In this document: positions 1-12,129 of the stretch, piece by piece
How the letters are laid out: each line of letters begins with the position of its first letter
How positions within the stretch are numbered: the stretch's first letter is position 1
DNA from: Kingdonia uniflora
Lineage: Eukaryota > Streptophyta > Magnoliopsida > Ranunculales > Circaeasteraceae
Length of the DNA: 64,000 nucleotides
Direction of reading: 5' to 3'
Assembly (NCBI GenBank): GCA_014058105.1
Contig: JACGCM010002752.1
Span: 1,364,001-1,428,000 of the forward strand
The notes under the pieces: generated by a model
What the model was told of the DNA's origin: nothing
The model's database searches: none
The model's input: the letters and a program-made list of their open reading frames with translations, nothing else
Program-made: the position numbers and the translations under genes

Positions 1-1335
1 TCACATCTTTCTTTTCGTCTTCCGCCCACCAACTTTTGTAGTCGCCTCTTATAATCCTTTTTTCATTAATCGCATTCCACCAATTTTAATTTCTTTGAAC
101 CATTCCACAATCAAGTCCAACGCATCAACACCAAAAATATATATCTCCATTAATAATTTCATTGTGCTAGAAATTGAAACCTCCATTTACATCTGTGATT
201 ACGGATAGGATTATTGAGGAGGGGGATTGGTATGAATATACCCATGAAATTTGCAGGAGTTAAGGATGGTACCCGACCAAATCTGCAGTGTTGGGGTTTT
301 GTCCGCCATGACCATTATAGTTGCATTATGGTGCTAATCTTTCACCATGTTATACGTTACGCCATTAACAATTGTTTTATACCCAAGCAACTTGTTCAAC
401 TCATCATAATTTCACATTGCGTTCCCCGGGCAACTCCAAAATCTAAATCACAAAACCCCTAAATTATTGAACATGTGAGAAACCTAAAATTCACAAAGTG
501 AAATATGTCAAAAACCACAAAACCTTAACCAAAAAGCAATCAAAAGAACAAAACCTCTAAAATTGGTTTGATAATTTGAAACTTCAGATTCATTTCAAAC
601 CTTGATGTTGAAGATTGTCATAATAGAGAGAGGGACAATAAAAGGATGAGAGATCGTGAGAGATAACAGAGAGGGTAAATAGAGTAGAGAGTAGAGAAAA
701 GACATGAGAAAGAAGAGAGAAAGACTGAAGAAAATGAAATTCTGACTTCTGAGAGGGAGAGAGACGGCTTCGGGGAAGAGAGAGTCGTATTGAGAAAAAA
801 AGTTGGAATGAAAGGCTCATTTATTAAAGACTAAAGTACCATTCTGATGTGTTTAGTCCAAAGTACCCTTGTTATACCAAAGGTTAAACAAATCTAGGCC
901 GTCCATCTCGTTCTTTCCAACAAATCTCAAAGAAATAACATCAATTCTCAGTCCCTTGGGGACAATGGCAAACTTGTCTATTTGAAAAATACTGTTCTAT
1001 AATGTATAATAGATTTTTCTTCGTGATTTTTTTTTCTCTCTCTATATGATTTCTTTTATGATGCAACATATATATGGTATCATTGAAAATTAAGAGTATT
1101 AGTAGCATGCGAAGAGACACTACAATTAAAGGTATGACTATTATCTAAATAGATAGTAATGTGGTGATACTTTTAATGGCTACCATAAAGCTTTAACATC
1201 ATGGTTGTATAACCTATATTGATATATTTTTCAAGAAACTCTTACCTTAGATTATGATTAATGCTTTATTTATGCTATGGTTTTTCATTCTCTATTATAC
1301 TTATATGACAATGGATATTCACAAAAAAAAAAAAA
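1..1335. other. Unassigned left flank with CT-rich tract
   Basis: I recognise no gene here. About 590-820 is strongly purine-rich on the plus strand (CT-rich on the minus), rich in GAGAGA, resembling a plant 5' UTR microsatellite of a minus-strand transcript, but minus frames to its left (1-580) are short and match nothing I know. About 1000-1335 is AT-rich. The 5' LTR and gag of copia H, expected here, were not found. Confidence 0.5.
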
Positions 1336-2016
1336 TTGTACTTAATGTTGAAGGTATATATGGATGCACAAAGAGACAAAGTTGAGATGAATATGTGTTT
1401 AGTCGATAGTGCTACAACTCACACAATTTTGAAAAAACATAATTTTTTCTCCAATTTAGTACTTGATACACATAAAGCATCAGCAATAGTTGAGCCAACA
1501 AATATAATTGAGGGGTCTGGAAGAGCACACCTCATGTTGCCGAATGGTACTCAAATTTATGTGCAAAATACGTTATATCTAAGAACTTTTAAGATAAACT
1601 TGCTAAGTTTTAAGGATATATGCATAAATGGGTACCATATTAAAACTCGAAATAATGGCAACAAAGAAACATTATATATCATATCCAATGTTGGGAGCAA
1701 GAAGGTCATATTAGAAGAATTCTCATATTTTTCGATGGGTTTATATTACACCACCATTGGAGTAATTGAGTCTCATGCAAATATGGCTAAACATAAAGTT
1801 CGTGATCCCGTAATATGTACTATTTGGCATAACCGTTTGGGTCACCCAGGACAAACTATGTTTAAGTGGATCGTTAGCAACTCTTGTAGGTATCTATTGC
1901 CAAATCACAGTCTTGACTTCCCTAAGGATCAATTGTGTATCACTTGTTCTCAAGGAAAGTTTATAACTAGACCATCTTTTTTAAAAGTTAAAAATGAGTT
2001 CCCCATTTTCCTCTAA
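1336..2016 (+). pseudogene. Copia H protease tail and GAG-pre-integrase fragment
   Basis: An open stretch of 226 codons. Near residue 23 is LVDSATTHTIL, the copia retropepsin active-site region with DSA where DSG is usual. Downstream are LLSFKDICINGYHI, typical of copia polyproteins, and IWHNRLGHPG at about residue 163, followed by CITCSQGK; together these form the His-Cys zinc-binding GAG-pre-integrase domain. In an intact element the polyprotein is processed in cytoplasmic virus-like particles. The reading frame breaks at 2014 and the integrase continues after it. The start Met is only the first in-frame ATG, since gag is missing upstream. Confidence 0.85.
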
Positions 2017-2720
2017 AGAGTACAAGATGATATTTGTGGCCTTATACACCCTGCTAGCGGCCCATTTAGGTATTTTATGGTTCTTATTGATGCATCAACT
2101 AGGTGGTCACATGTTTGCTTATTATCCACTATAAATCTTGCATTTCCTTTACTTTTGGCCCAAATTATTAAACTTAGATCTCAGTTTCCAGATAACCATA
2201 TTAAATCTATTAGACTTGATAGTGTCATTGAATTTACCTCTCAAACATTTAATGATTATTGTACATCCTTAGGTATTGAGGTAGAGTACCCTGTCTCACA
2301 TGTGCACACTCAAAATGGATTAGCATAATTATTTATCAAGTGCTTTCAGCTCATAGCTAGACCCTTACTAATGTAATCTAGTTTATCAGTTGATACTTGG
2401 GGACATGCCATTTTACTTATTCATCTCTTGTTAAGCTTAGGCCTACTACCTATCATTGTTTATTACATTCACAGCTTGTTACTGGTAGGCAACCAAACAT
2501 ATCACATTTGAGAAAGTTTGGTTGTGCGGTACATGTCTCAATTCCACCTCCCAAATGAACTAAGATGGGTCCCCAATGACATTTAGGCGTATACATTGGT
2601 TTTAAATCTCCATCCATAATTAGGCATCTTAAGCCAATGACTGGTGATGTTTTTACTGCAAGGTTTACAGATTGCTAATTTTATGAGATAATTTTCCCAC
2701 TGCTAAGGGGAGGTGAAAAC
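2017..2720 (+). pseudogene. Copia H integrase core fragment
   Basis: Translated pieces show IDASTRWSHVCLLS (first catalytic Asp), DNHIKSIRLD followed by SVIEF (second Asp, with the usual DNAGEF altered), and EYPVSHVHTQNGLA. The catalytic Glu that normally follows QNGLA is replaced by an in-frame TAA at about 2326, so the active site is destroyed. Further scraps to 2720 match the integrase C-terminal part of copia polyproteins. It is the direct continuation of the GAG-pre-integrase fragment and leads into the linker before reverse transcriptase. Confidence 0.8.
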
Positions 2721-3229
2721 TAGATTGTTCATAAAGAACAAACCGGGGTGAATTGATGCATAATACATCCACTCTGTCTCATCAGGATCTGAAAACTTCA
2801 CAATGTGATTATGAGACCAAAAGAATGATAAATTTGTAAGAAATTGTAAACCAATTACCAGATGAGTTTAATGATGAGGCAAAAGTAACAAAATCATATG
2901 TGCCAGCTATGAACGTGCCAGCCAGAATCAATGTTTTAATTGGACAAGGTTCGAACATGATAGCAAATGAATCTGCTACACAGAAAAAAAAAAAAAAAAA
3001 AAAAAAAAGTGGCAGACCTAGAGGCTCTAAGGATAGTACTCCCAGGAAGAGGATAATTGATGAATAATCTTATCCTGATGAATGCCAGGTAGTATCTAGA
3101 GCACCATAAACAAGTAACAAAAGTGTACAAGTTCCCAAATTTACAGAAATGCCCATGGTTGCCTCGGTAGAGGCACATGTACCTGAAAATGAAGCAACCT
3201 CAATTTTCTATGCTTTTTTAGATGTATTG
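2721..3229 (+). pseudogene. Copia H integrase-RT linker, decayed
   Basis: A variable linker between integrase and reverse transcriptase. After the A-run, the frame reads GRPRGSKDSTPRKR, which matches the basic linker (GRPxGSKD) commonly seen before copia reverse transcriptase. Stops interrupt the rest. Confidence 0.6.
2984..3008 (+). repeat. Poly(A) run of 25 in copia H linker
   Basis: Twenty-five consecutive A bases just before the GRPRGSKD motif. The position normally encodes lysines (AAA/AAG), so this is best explained as slippage expansion of a lysine-codon run rather than a retroposon tail. Its length may be affected by sequencing or assembly. Confidence 0.8.
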
Positions 3230-4230
3230 TAGGATAGGAAAGTACTTGTCATGGATGACATATACAGCTATGCAGTAGCTATTGAGATATCAAAGGACAA
3301 TAATGATAATGACAATGAACCACGTAGTATTAATAAATGTTGACAAAGGAAAGATTGACCAATGAGGAAAGATGTTATACAAGCAGAGTTAAACTCTCTA
3401 GAAAATATGGTGTGTTTGGACTTATAGTGGAAACACCAAAAAGTACAAAACCTGTTGGTTTTAAATAGGCTTTCGTAAGAAGACAAAATAAGAAAAATGA
3501 AGTTGAAAGATACAAAGCCCGACTTATGGCACAATGTTTTTCTCAAAGACCTGGTATTGATTATGAGGAGATGTACTCTCCAAATATGGATGTCATTACT
3601 TTTAAATATCAAATTTGTCTCATAGTTTATTAAAAGCTCGATATGAGACTTATGGATGTTGTTACTGCATACTTATACGGAGACTTAGATACTGACATAT
3701 ATATGAAAATCCCTTAAGGATTTACAATGCCAGACACAAAATTAAAGGGTACGTGTTCAATAAAACTAAGACGTGCTTTATAAGGGTTGAAGCAATCTGG
3801 AAGAATGTGGTATAACCATCTTAGTATGTATTTAACTAAGGAATGATATGAAAATAATTAAATTTTCCCATGTGTCTTTATTAAGAAATTTGTGGATGGA
3901 TTTGTTATAGCAGTAGTATATGTGGATGACATAAACTTAATTGGGTTTCCTAAAGAATTAGAAGAAACTGATAACTATTTAAAAAAAGAATTTGAAATAA
4001 AAGACTTGGGAAGTACAAAACTTTGTCTTGGTTTGCAAATTAAACAAAGATTTAGCAAAATTTTAGTTCATCAATCCCAATATATTGAAAGGGTCTTGAA
4101 ACAATTTAGAATGGACAAAACACATCCACTTTACATACCCACAGTTGTAAGGACTTTAGATTTGGATAATGATCCATTTCGGCCAGGGGAGAACATGAAG
4201 AAGTTTTCAACCTTGAAGTACCAAACTTAA
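3230..4230 (+). pseudogene. Copia H reverse transcriptase fragment
   Basis: RNA-dependent DNA polymerase of the copia type. Frames broken by several stops read [19 protein letters not shown], then DVVTAYLYGDLDTDIYM (copia RT motif), then the catalytic VVYVDDINLIGF at about 3906, and KKEFEIKDLG shortly after. The YVDD box is intact. The last open part (3892-4230, 112 codons) ends in a frameshift. In a living element it copies element RNA to DNA in the particle. Confidence 0.85.
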
Positions 4231-4766
4231 GAGCCATTGAAGCACTTCTGTATCTAACACAATACACAAGACCGGATATTATATTTTCTATTAGTTTATT
4301 ATCAAGATAAAGTTTTGTACCAACACTTAAGACACTGGAATGGAATTAAATATATATTAAGATATCTTCGTGGGACAACTGATATGGGTTTATTTTATTC
4401 TTTTATTGTCACTAACAATTCCCATTCAGTTAGTTATGCAGACGCAGGTTATCTTTCTGATCCTCATAAAGGTTACTCCCAAACAGAATATGTATTCCTT
4501 AATAACAATGCAACTATATAATGGCGATCAACAAAACAAAATTCGGTAGCTACTTCCTCCAACCATGCAGAGTTAATTGTACTTCATGAAGCAACTAGAT
4601 AAAATGTATGGTTGAGATCAATCATTCAACATATCAGAGGAAAATGTCAACTACCTTCAGTTATTGACAAACCAACAATAATCTGTGAAGATAATGCAAC
4701 CTGCATTGCCCAAGTACAAGAAGGGTTCATCAAGGGTGATCGAACTAAGCACTTGTCTTCAATGTT
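4231..4766 (+). pseudogene. Copia H RNase H, 5' part
   Basis: Carries YADAGYLSDPHKGYSQTEY (4435-4491), the copia RNase H region, then CEDNATCIAQ and the end FIKGDRTKHL. Coding similarity stops at 4766, where the CACTA terminus begins. The missing C-terminal part resumes at 31730 in the matching frame. Confidence 0.85.
4764..4766. repeat. CACTA target-site duplication, left copy (GTT)
   Basis: GTT directly precedes the CACTG terminus. The same GTT directly follows the opposite terminus at 31727-31729. A 3-bp duplication is the hallmark of CACTA (En/Spm) insertion. Confidence 0.8.
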
Positions 4767-5371
4767 CACTGTACCAATTTAATGAATTCACCCCAGTCTT
4801 TTATTCCGGTAATTTGCTAATTACCACGGATATAGCCTGTAGTCAAGGTTTGTAGTAAAAAGGTTGTAACAATTATTTTGCCACGAACCTTATCCGTGAT
4901 AAATTTTTGCCTGCTATCATAGATTTATGTCGTGATATTTTTTATTTTAGCTACAGATAAAGTCCATGGTAATTTTTATGTTATTTTCTTTTTGAAAAAA
5001 AAATTCCTCCAGTAATGTGGCAAATCTACACCTGCAAAGCCTGAAAGAGTTTCAAAAATACACTTGCTATACCTTAACTTTCATACTAGTTTTTGATCAA
5101 GAAAATATACTAATGCTATATAATTAAAAGACGGTTCATAAAAACTTATTTTATTCATGAATAATCATATAGCATCCAAGTACAAGTATTCCATATGAAA
5201 TTCAGAAAAGAAACCAGGATCATAAGAATGAAAAAGAAAAGGAAGCCTAAAAATCAAGCCATATTTTAATCAAACAAAGTTTCGGACCCAAGAATAGTGT
5301 CTGCAAAAATATTAACATCGAAAATCAACAGCATGACATACCCTATAATAGAGCTAATAAAGGCTACTATT
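4767..5371. other. CACTA left arm, no gene
   Basis: About 600 bp of AT-rich DNA between the CACTA left terminus and gypsy A. It contains clustered words such as TTACCACGG, ATCCGTGATAA and CCATGGTAA in both orientations. No open reading frame is convincing. Confidence 0.6.
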
Positions 5372-5973
5372 TGGTAGGTATTACCAATTATATGTACCTA
5401 AGAGACTTGTAGTAGCATATTCCCCAGACTCGGTAAGGATAAGCTAAATAGAGTCAATTCGAAGGTATCTTGACATTCGAGAAGGGATTGTGGTAACATA
5501 TTCCCCAGACTCGATAAGGTAAAGCTAGCAAAACCAAGTCAAAGGTATATGACCATTCGAGAAGTTGTCAGGCCCACATCTATAGATCTAGACCCTCTTC
5601 AGTAACCGTTACACTTGGTCAAATAGAGCTATTGCACATGATCCGTGAAGTTTGCCCACCATCCATTAAACTAGGAGGTTAATTATTTTGTAACTGTATG
5701 TGCCCATTATAAATGCAGGCAGAGCAGATGTCAACAAGGGGTAGTTTTTAGAGATATCATTCTTGATTAGAAATATCAAATCTTTCTACAATTATAATAA
5801 TCTAGAGCATATTGGATTTATACCTAAAATCCTTCTCGAGGTCATAGTTTTTCTCAGGTTTTACTGAGTTTCCATGTAAAATCTAGTGTATTCTAGCTTT
5901 GCTTACGTAATCACCATAACCTCATTACTAGAAGTATTGGCGAAGTCTACCAATCAGAAAACTAGCTATTATA
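5372..5973 (+). repeat. Gypsy A 5' LTR
   Basis: Starts TGGTAGGTATTA and ends ATTATA (CA mutated to TA). TATAAAT at 5708-5714 is the likely promoter TATA. Contains two tandem ~78-bp units, each with ATATTCCCCAGACTCG. The sequence matches 28470-29071 along its whole length. Confidence 0.85.
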
Positions 5974-5975
5974 AT

Positions 5976-5992
5976 TGGCATCGTCTGTGGGA
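5976..5992 (+). promoter_or_regulatory. Gypsy A primer-binding-type site
   Basis: TGGCATCGTCTGTGGGA lies two bases after the 5' LTR. The same position after the LTRs of B and D holds the related TGGGGCCATCTGTGGG and TGGCGTCGTCTGTAG. The conserved position marks it as the minus-strand priming site; the tRNA was not identified. Confidence 0.7.
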
Positions 5993-6048
5993 AATGCCTA
6001 TTTTTTTTTTACCAAATCTTATTTTGAACAGTCACTGCCATAGCCAAC

Positions 6049-7880
6049 ATGAACCTCAGAAGTACCTCCAGTGCCCAGAGGAACAACGAGGACACTCCAA
6101 CCGGCGTTTTACCATAAATAGTTAATTAATATAATGTTGTTATCGAGCTTTAGAAGCAGATGGAGTGTGACAAGGTCTAGCGTCTCGAAGATCAACAAAT
6201 TCACGCTTAAGCCCTCCAAGTCGAAAGAAACGAGAGGAGGAATACCCTGGAACAGTAGTGCCGTACCCATCAAAAAGAAATCAAAAGTCTGCGAAGGCAA
6301 CAAGATTAATTCACTGGATGACAAGGATCACCTCCTTAAGCCCGAAGTGATCATCGATCAAGGGCTTCACAGAGGGAGAACATACCAAGGGAATAGCGAA
6401 ATTGAACTTCAAGATCTCGATCGAGGAATCCAGATAGAGTGTCACGATATTTCGGCCTCACATCGTTTGCATCGACGACCCAGGGAAGTCGATGGACACG
6501 TCATCAGGCCTCATCACATCCTCTGAGACGACCAATTAGAGAACGGTTGGGCCCAGAAGGACAAGGAGATTTTGATCCATAGGTTGTAGCTACACCAAAC
6601 ACCCTCCCATAATTCATTACCTTAGATGACTTGAACAATCAAATTTAGGCCACACATGCTAACAATCCTAGTCAATGATCCGTTTTGAAAAGGATCGAGA
6701 AAAATCCTATTTTCCCTTACCTCGAAGTCATGCCAATTCTAGATAACTTTCATATGCCAAAATTTTATCAATATGCAGGTCTCACCGACCCTCTCACCTA
6801 CGTCCGTCACTTCAAAGCAGCTGTCAGCCTGTACTCAAAACTTGATCACATACTATGTCGATTATTTAATATGAGCCTTAAAGAAGGGCCTCTTAGGTGG
6901 ATTCACACCATTCCTGAAGGATCAATAACAAGCTTCACTCAGTTACAACAACTATTCGAATCTAACTGCGCATATGCTAAAGAGTGTAAAATAATAGTTG
7001 ATTCTTTGTTCTTTTTTGAGCAAGGTATGAAAGAAACTCTAAAAAACTTTTACAAACATTTCTTGCAAGAAACAAGGAAGATTAGGAATTCGAATCCAAA
7101 GATTGTCGTACCAGCATTTACTTTAGCACTCCACATCGATTCTAAAGTTCGTGAAGATCTTACACATCACAAACCTAAGACAATCACCGAAATTATCGAT
7201 GTGGTTAATAACTACATCGACCTTAAACGATCTAAGAAGGATAAGATGAAAAGCTCTTTTGTTATTCATTCAAACGATATGCTTTCATCACCATACTCGA
7301 AACCAGCAAAGAATATTATTGTTAAACAACATGGGCATTTCAACAACAACATTAAAGGAAAAGATAGACCTATCCCCATCCTGCCTCTTATACAACCACC
7401 ATGTATGCCATCGTACCAATACAAAGGGGAGATTAATTATTTCGAGAGGCATATGAGATTCCAAACATCTCGAATAAACCATTGTACTAGTATTATAATG
7501 TCCATAGCCATGAGACTGACAACTGTTACTCTCTTATACGCATATTTCACCATATTGTCCTGGAAGGGAGGCTATACGAGTATGTCATCGATGTCCAAAA
7601 GTTCCTCGAAGAAGAAACAAAAAGAAAAGAAGCTGAACAAGAGCAGGGACAAGGTCAAGCTCACCATCTTTATATGATTGAGATTGAAAAAGGCAAGAAG
7701 CAAAAGAAAGATGACATAATCACATCATGCTGCAAGAGTACATCATCCGAGAAATCTGCCAAACTTCTACCCAGCTTTAGCAAAGTCAAATGCCCATATC
7801 ACATTTTCTTCGGAGACTACGACACCAGCCATGTCAAATACCCTCATGATGACCCGTTAGTAATAATGTTTAAAGTATGA
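6049..7880 (+). pseudogene. Gypsy A gag
   Basis: The frame starting MNLRSTSSAQ soon after the priming site is broken by many stops until 6685, where a 330-codon open stretch begins. That stretch contains PKFYQYAGLTDPLTYVRHF, then SLKEGPLRWIHTIP and FTQLQQLFES, the retrotransposon gag (capsid) core found also in B and D (HTPKI-KY-D-EHI). The region 7674-7880 corresponds to the gag-protease junction of D (SHVKYPHDDPLVI versus SHVKFPHYDALVI). Gag forms the particle in an active element. No zinc knuckle was recognised. Confidence 0.8.
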
Positions 7881-8460
7881 CAGAATACTTACATACGCTC
7901 CTCGTAGACACTTGAAGTACAACTAACATACTATTTAAGAGGGAAGTTGACGCTCTAGGCATCAAAGACTTAGTCAAAACTTCAACTATAACTATCACGG
8001 GATTCATTAGTTCAAAAGAATCAGTATTGAGATAGATCACATTGCCTGTTTAAGCAAGGCTAAAAACCACATTCGTTAAATTCATTGTCATCGATGCCGA
8101 ATTAAAATACTTGGGAATTCTAAGAAAAAGCTTGCTTCACTCAATCAAAGTAGCACCTTCGAGATATCATCTGGCATTACATTTCCTAACATATCATGGA
8201 GTCGATGAAATCAAAGGGAGTCAAGCTGAAGTACGAATGTGTAAAAATACCACCACAAACTCTCACACATCAAAGCTTCTAAAGGCATAATAATTACAGC
8301 AAAAACCACCTACCACATTCGAGCAACACAATACTGAAACAGTTGAATCCATAGAGCTTGATGGACCAGGGCAAAGTGCTTTTATTGGCTCTAAGCACTC
8401 ATCAGAAGAGAAAGAAACTCTCTTACACCTATTAAAAAAATATCGATGTCTTTGCATAGC
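7881..8460 (+). pseudogene. Gypsy A aspartic protease
   Basis: Reads LLVDT, stop, STTNILFKREVDALGIKD at about 7896-7970. The catalytic Asp-Thr-Gly has its Gly codon changed to TGA. Downstream TTFVKFIVIDAELKYLGIL and the pattern RYHLALHFLTYHGVDEIKGSQ align with the protease C-terminal part of B. The enzyme would cleave Gag-Pol; this copy cannot. Confidence 0.75.
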
Positions 8461-9850
8461 CTTTTCAAGAACTGCCCGGAATTGACCCTTCTATTGTATG
8501 TCATCGGTTGAACCTCATCCCCGACACTAAGTCCGTAGTACAGAAGCGTTATAACTTAACCCCCCAGCTCCGAGAAGCAGTTAATGAAGAAATTGATGAA
8601 CTTCTTCGAGTTGGATTCATTCGTGAAGCTAAATATCATAAGTGGGTCTCGAACATAGTCGCAGTCCCGAAGAAAAATGGGAAAATTAAGTTATGCGTGA
8701 ACTTCACCGAACCAATCAAATTTACACCTAAGGATAACTTCCCCATTCCTTTGATTCCTCAACTCTGTAGCAGAAGATCAGCTTCACCCTATGATGGATG
8801 TAGCTTCGGGATATAATTAGGTCCTAGTTGCAGAAGACGATTAAGTGAAGACCACCTTCGTAATAGAGAGAGGCCTTTACAGTTATATCGTCATGCCTTT
8901 TGGACTAAAAAAATGCTAGTACAACGTATCAAAGGCTTGTCACAAATATATTTAAAGATCACTTGGACAAAATCATGGAGGTCTACATCGACGACATGTT
9001 CTGCAAGAGCCTAAAATGAGAGGATCATTGTATCTACCTTCAAATAATCTTTGACAACCTTCGAACATATCGTATGAAATTAAACCCTGAAAAATGTTAA
9101 TTTGGCATTGCATCTGGGAAATTTCTGGGAATTTTGGTCAGCAAAAAAGGGATATAAATCGATCCATAACGAATCAAAACACTGATGGCCATGTCATCAC
9201 CACGAACCAAGAAAGATGTCCAGAAACTTACAGGGAAAGTTGCAGCTCTCCGCTGGTTTATCTCCAAGTCATCTGATCGATGCTAACTTCTTTACTTCTT
9301 TACTTCTTTACTTCTTTACTTCTTTCTTCAGAGAAATCCATCACCAATGATAAAGAAATAGCCCAAGTAAATCACCTAGACTCTAGAATGTGAATTGGAG
9401 TTTCAAGATCTCAAAAGATATTTGGGGCGTCCTCCCATAATGAGTATTTCTATCGATGGTAAAGTATTAATGTATTTATCGACAACAAAAGACTTTATTA
9501 ATTTTGTCCTTATTCAAGAAGACAATGGCGTTGAAAAACCAATCTAATTCATCAACAAAACTCCCATGCCTGCGGAAAAAATATACAACAATTGAGAAGC
9601 AGTTGTTAGCACTAGTGTCCAGTTTCTAAAAACTTTGACCTTATTTTTGAGTACATCTTGTCAAAGTAATTACCTAATTCCCTCAACAGTGGACTATTTT
9701 CCTTGGTGAATACAACATCACCTTCGAACCACAAATTTTGATTAAAGGATAGGCCATTGCTGACTCTCTGGCAAATTTTCCTGTCAAAGACCCTGAATGG
9801 GAGGAGCTCGAGGAAGTCCTTGCCGATGACTCAACTGCAGATCCAGATAC
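8461..9850 (+). pseudogene. Gypsy A reverse transcriptase and RNase H
   Basis: 8508-8816 is open and carries VQKRYNLTPQLREAVNEEID, then VGFIREAKYHKWVSNIVAVP and KKNGKIKLCVNFTE, the N-terminal gypsy RT block. MMDVASGYN follows, then VYIDDMFCKS at about 8982, the polymerase active site (YIDD). The RNase H that normally follows is visible as fragments such as GRPPIMSISIDG and KPI-FINKT near 9420-9560. At least eight stops or shifts are present, one at the (ACTTCTTT)n array. Confidence 0.8.
9286..9325 (+). repeat. (ACTTCTTT)5 microsatellite
   Basis: Five consecutive 8-bp units interrupt the RT-RNase H region of gypsy A. An 8-bp unit shifts frame, so it arose after the element lost function. Confidence 0.9.
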
Positions 9851-9859
9851 ATGGTCCAA

Positions 9860-10290
9860 AAATATAGGCTAAAGACTCTTTATAGACAGATCTACAGGAC
9901 CATGAGAATCAGGGATTGGCATAGTTCTTGTTACACCATCCAATTGCCGAATTGAGAAAGCAATCAAACTCAAGTTCTATGCAACAAACAATAAAACCGA
10001 GTATGAGGCTATTTTATATGGCCCCGACCTCGCACTGGAACTGGGAGCAGAAGAAATAGCTATGTACATGGGCTCACTACTCGCAGCCAACCATTACAAT
10101 AAAACATTCAAAACAACATGAAAAATTGTTGACTACACTATGCTAGTTGAAGAAAAAATAAAGAAATTCAAATATGCCGCAATTTTATATTTACCACGAG
10201 CAAAAAACCGTCATGTCGATGCTCTGGCATACATTGCTGCAATGCTCGAAGACAGTGAGAAAAGAAGACTAGATATTAAAGTTTTTGAAT
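9860..10290 (+). pseudogene. Gypsy A second (archaeal-type) RNase H
   Basis: Reads LFIDRSTGP, stop, SGIGIVLVTPS, then ATNNKTEYEAILYGPDLALE and RAKNRHVDALAYIA. Asp, Glu and Asp of an RNase H fold are all visible. Equivalent domains occur at the same place in B and D. A duplicated RNase H between RT-RNase H and integrase is known from Tat-lineage gypsy elements. Confidence 0.75.
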
Positions 10291-11588
10291 ATGCCAGCCT
10301 CGAAATAAACTATGCCATGCAAATCCAAGTTGCCGATACTGACGATCCCAAAGATTGGAGAAAGTCATTTCTTACATATCTCAATTCTAATACCCTTCCC
10401 AAGAATAATGAAGAAGCTCAATCTTTTTTAGCCAAATGTCCAAGATTCAAAGTCCAAGGAGGAGTGCTATACCGAATTATAGGCGGATGCTCATTGATCG
10501 AATACATCTCTTAGAAACAAGCCCAAATCAAGATCAAGGAACTTCACGAAGGAATTTGTGTTGCACATATCTCAGGATGATCACTAGGGCAAAGAGTATT
10601 TACATAAGGTTTATACGGACTGAAGATGAGACAAGACTGCCAAGACTTTGTTCGTAAATGCTACAAATGCCAAATCTACGCACAAGACATCAAAAGTCTA
10701 GCTCTCGACCTATATGTCAGTAATATCCTCTGGCCATTTAAAAGATGGGCCATTGACATCTTTTCTCCATTCCACCCTACATCGGGAAGTAAAAATTTTG
10801 TCCTCGTAGCTACGGATTATTTTACAAAATGGGTCGAAGTTGTACCACTTTGTCACACTGAGGAGAATGCAGTAATCAAATTCATATAGGAGCAAATCAT
10901 AACTCGATTTGGTTGTCCACAAATGGTAAGATCTGATAATGGCAAATAATTCATCATCAACAAAGTCCTTTCATTCCTCCACAAATACAAAATCCAGTTG
11001 ACTACTTCAACACCTTACTATCCACAGGGAAATGGCCAAGCGGAGGCTATTAATAAAAGCATCAAGTCAGGATTATGGAAACGCCTCGATAAAAAGGAGG
11101 GTAGATGGGTCGAGGAGCTACTTAACATTTTATGGGCATATAGAGCAACACCTCGAGCATTCATAGGCTGCACACCATTTATGTTAGCCTTTGGTACTGA
11201 AGCTGTAATCCCTTTAGACCTCGAACTCCTAACCGCTCAAAGACGAATCACAGATGAAGAAAATGAGCATGGACTTCTCTATAATCTCAATTAGATCGAA
11301 GAAACATATGATCATGTAATTTCAAACTTGGAGTGATACCATGACACTTTAAAAAAGGCATACAACAAGAAGGTCGAGTCCTGAATTCGACATAGGCGAT
11401 CTTGTCCTTGGATGAATTCAAGAGAACCCTCGACCAAAAAACTTAAGCAAGTAGACAAAAAATTGTGAAGGTCCTTATATTGTCAGCGACAAGACCGATA
11501 GTGGGACATACTGGTTTATGACTGAAAATAAACTACAACTCAAATTCCCATGGAATACAGCCCATCTGAAAATGCTTTACAGATAAGA
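10291..11588 (+). pseudogene. Gypsy A integrase
   Basis: The zinc-binding part ends in CYKCQIYAQD (about 10660). The core shows WPFKRWAIDIFSPFHP (first Asp), ATDYFTKWVEVVPLCH, RSDNGK (second Asp) and YYPQGNGQAEAINKSIK (Glu). KRLDKKEGRWVEELLNILWA follows, then YRATPRAFIGCTPFMLAFG. Only scraps remain of the C-terminal region, which ends in NTAHLKMLYR just before TAA near 11588. No chromodomain is seen. Catalytic residues survive but stops at 10887, 10947 and 11292 kill the frame. Confidence 0.85.
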
Positions 11589-12129
11589 GTTGTAATCTAT
11601 TTTGATTTTCTTCAATAAAACAGTTATCTTTACCATCAATAAATCATATGCTCTATGTTTCTTTCTTTTGACAACACTTAAACAAGTGTATATCAGCCTC
11701 AATATTATCCCTTCGACAAGATGGTCTCCTATTATAGGAACCTTCATTTGTACATTATTACTACATTTAACAATTCATAACATGTTTGTCTTATAACTTA
11801 CACTAGTTATCCCATAGAGGAACTGTATCTGGCACTCATTCCTATATTCCACAAAAGTCACCTAATGGCCTTTCTCTCACTATACTCAAGATATCCCTTA
11901 CATGGGAATTTTATGCAGTATCTAACTAATAGTATGTTATACTTCTTTAAATAAATCATCCTGATTGTCACACTTATCAAACGATCAAAACACTATTTTG
12001 CAATGTTTAAACTAGTCACCAAATTCCTTAACAAACCAAACAACCAAAGTATCAGGTTCCATTGACCACTTGTACACAAAATTCCTTTTAAACTTAAACA
12101 AAAAACAAAATGAAAGTACTGTTTTTTCT
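11589..12129. other. Gypsy A spacer between pol and antisense gene
   Basis: AT-rich, no supported gene. It holds the position of the repeat-rich spacer seen after pol in D and B, but I see no clear tandem array. Confidence 0.5.

Noticed and set aside
590..820. 76-codon minus-strand ORF of Ser/Leu/Phe
   Set aside because: Translation of a CT microsatellite; no conservation pattern or context.
2984..3008. Poly(A) tail of an inserted SINE or processed pseudogene
   Set aside because: Both sides read as one copia linker, with no inserted body or duplication.
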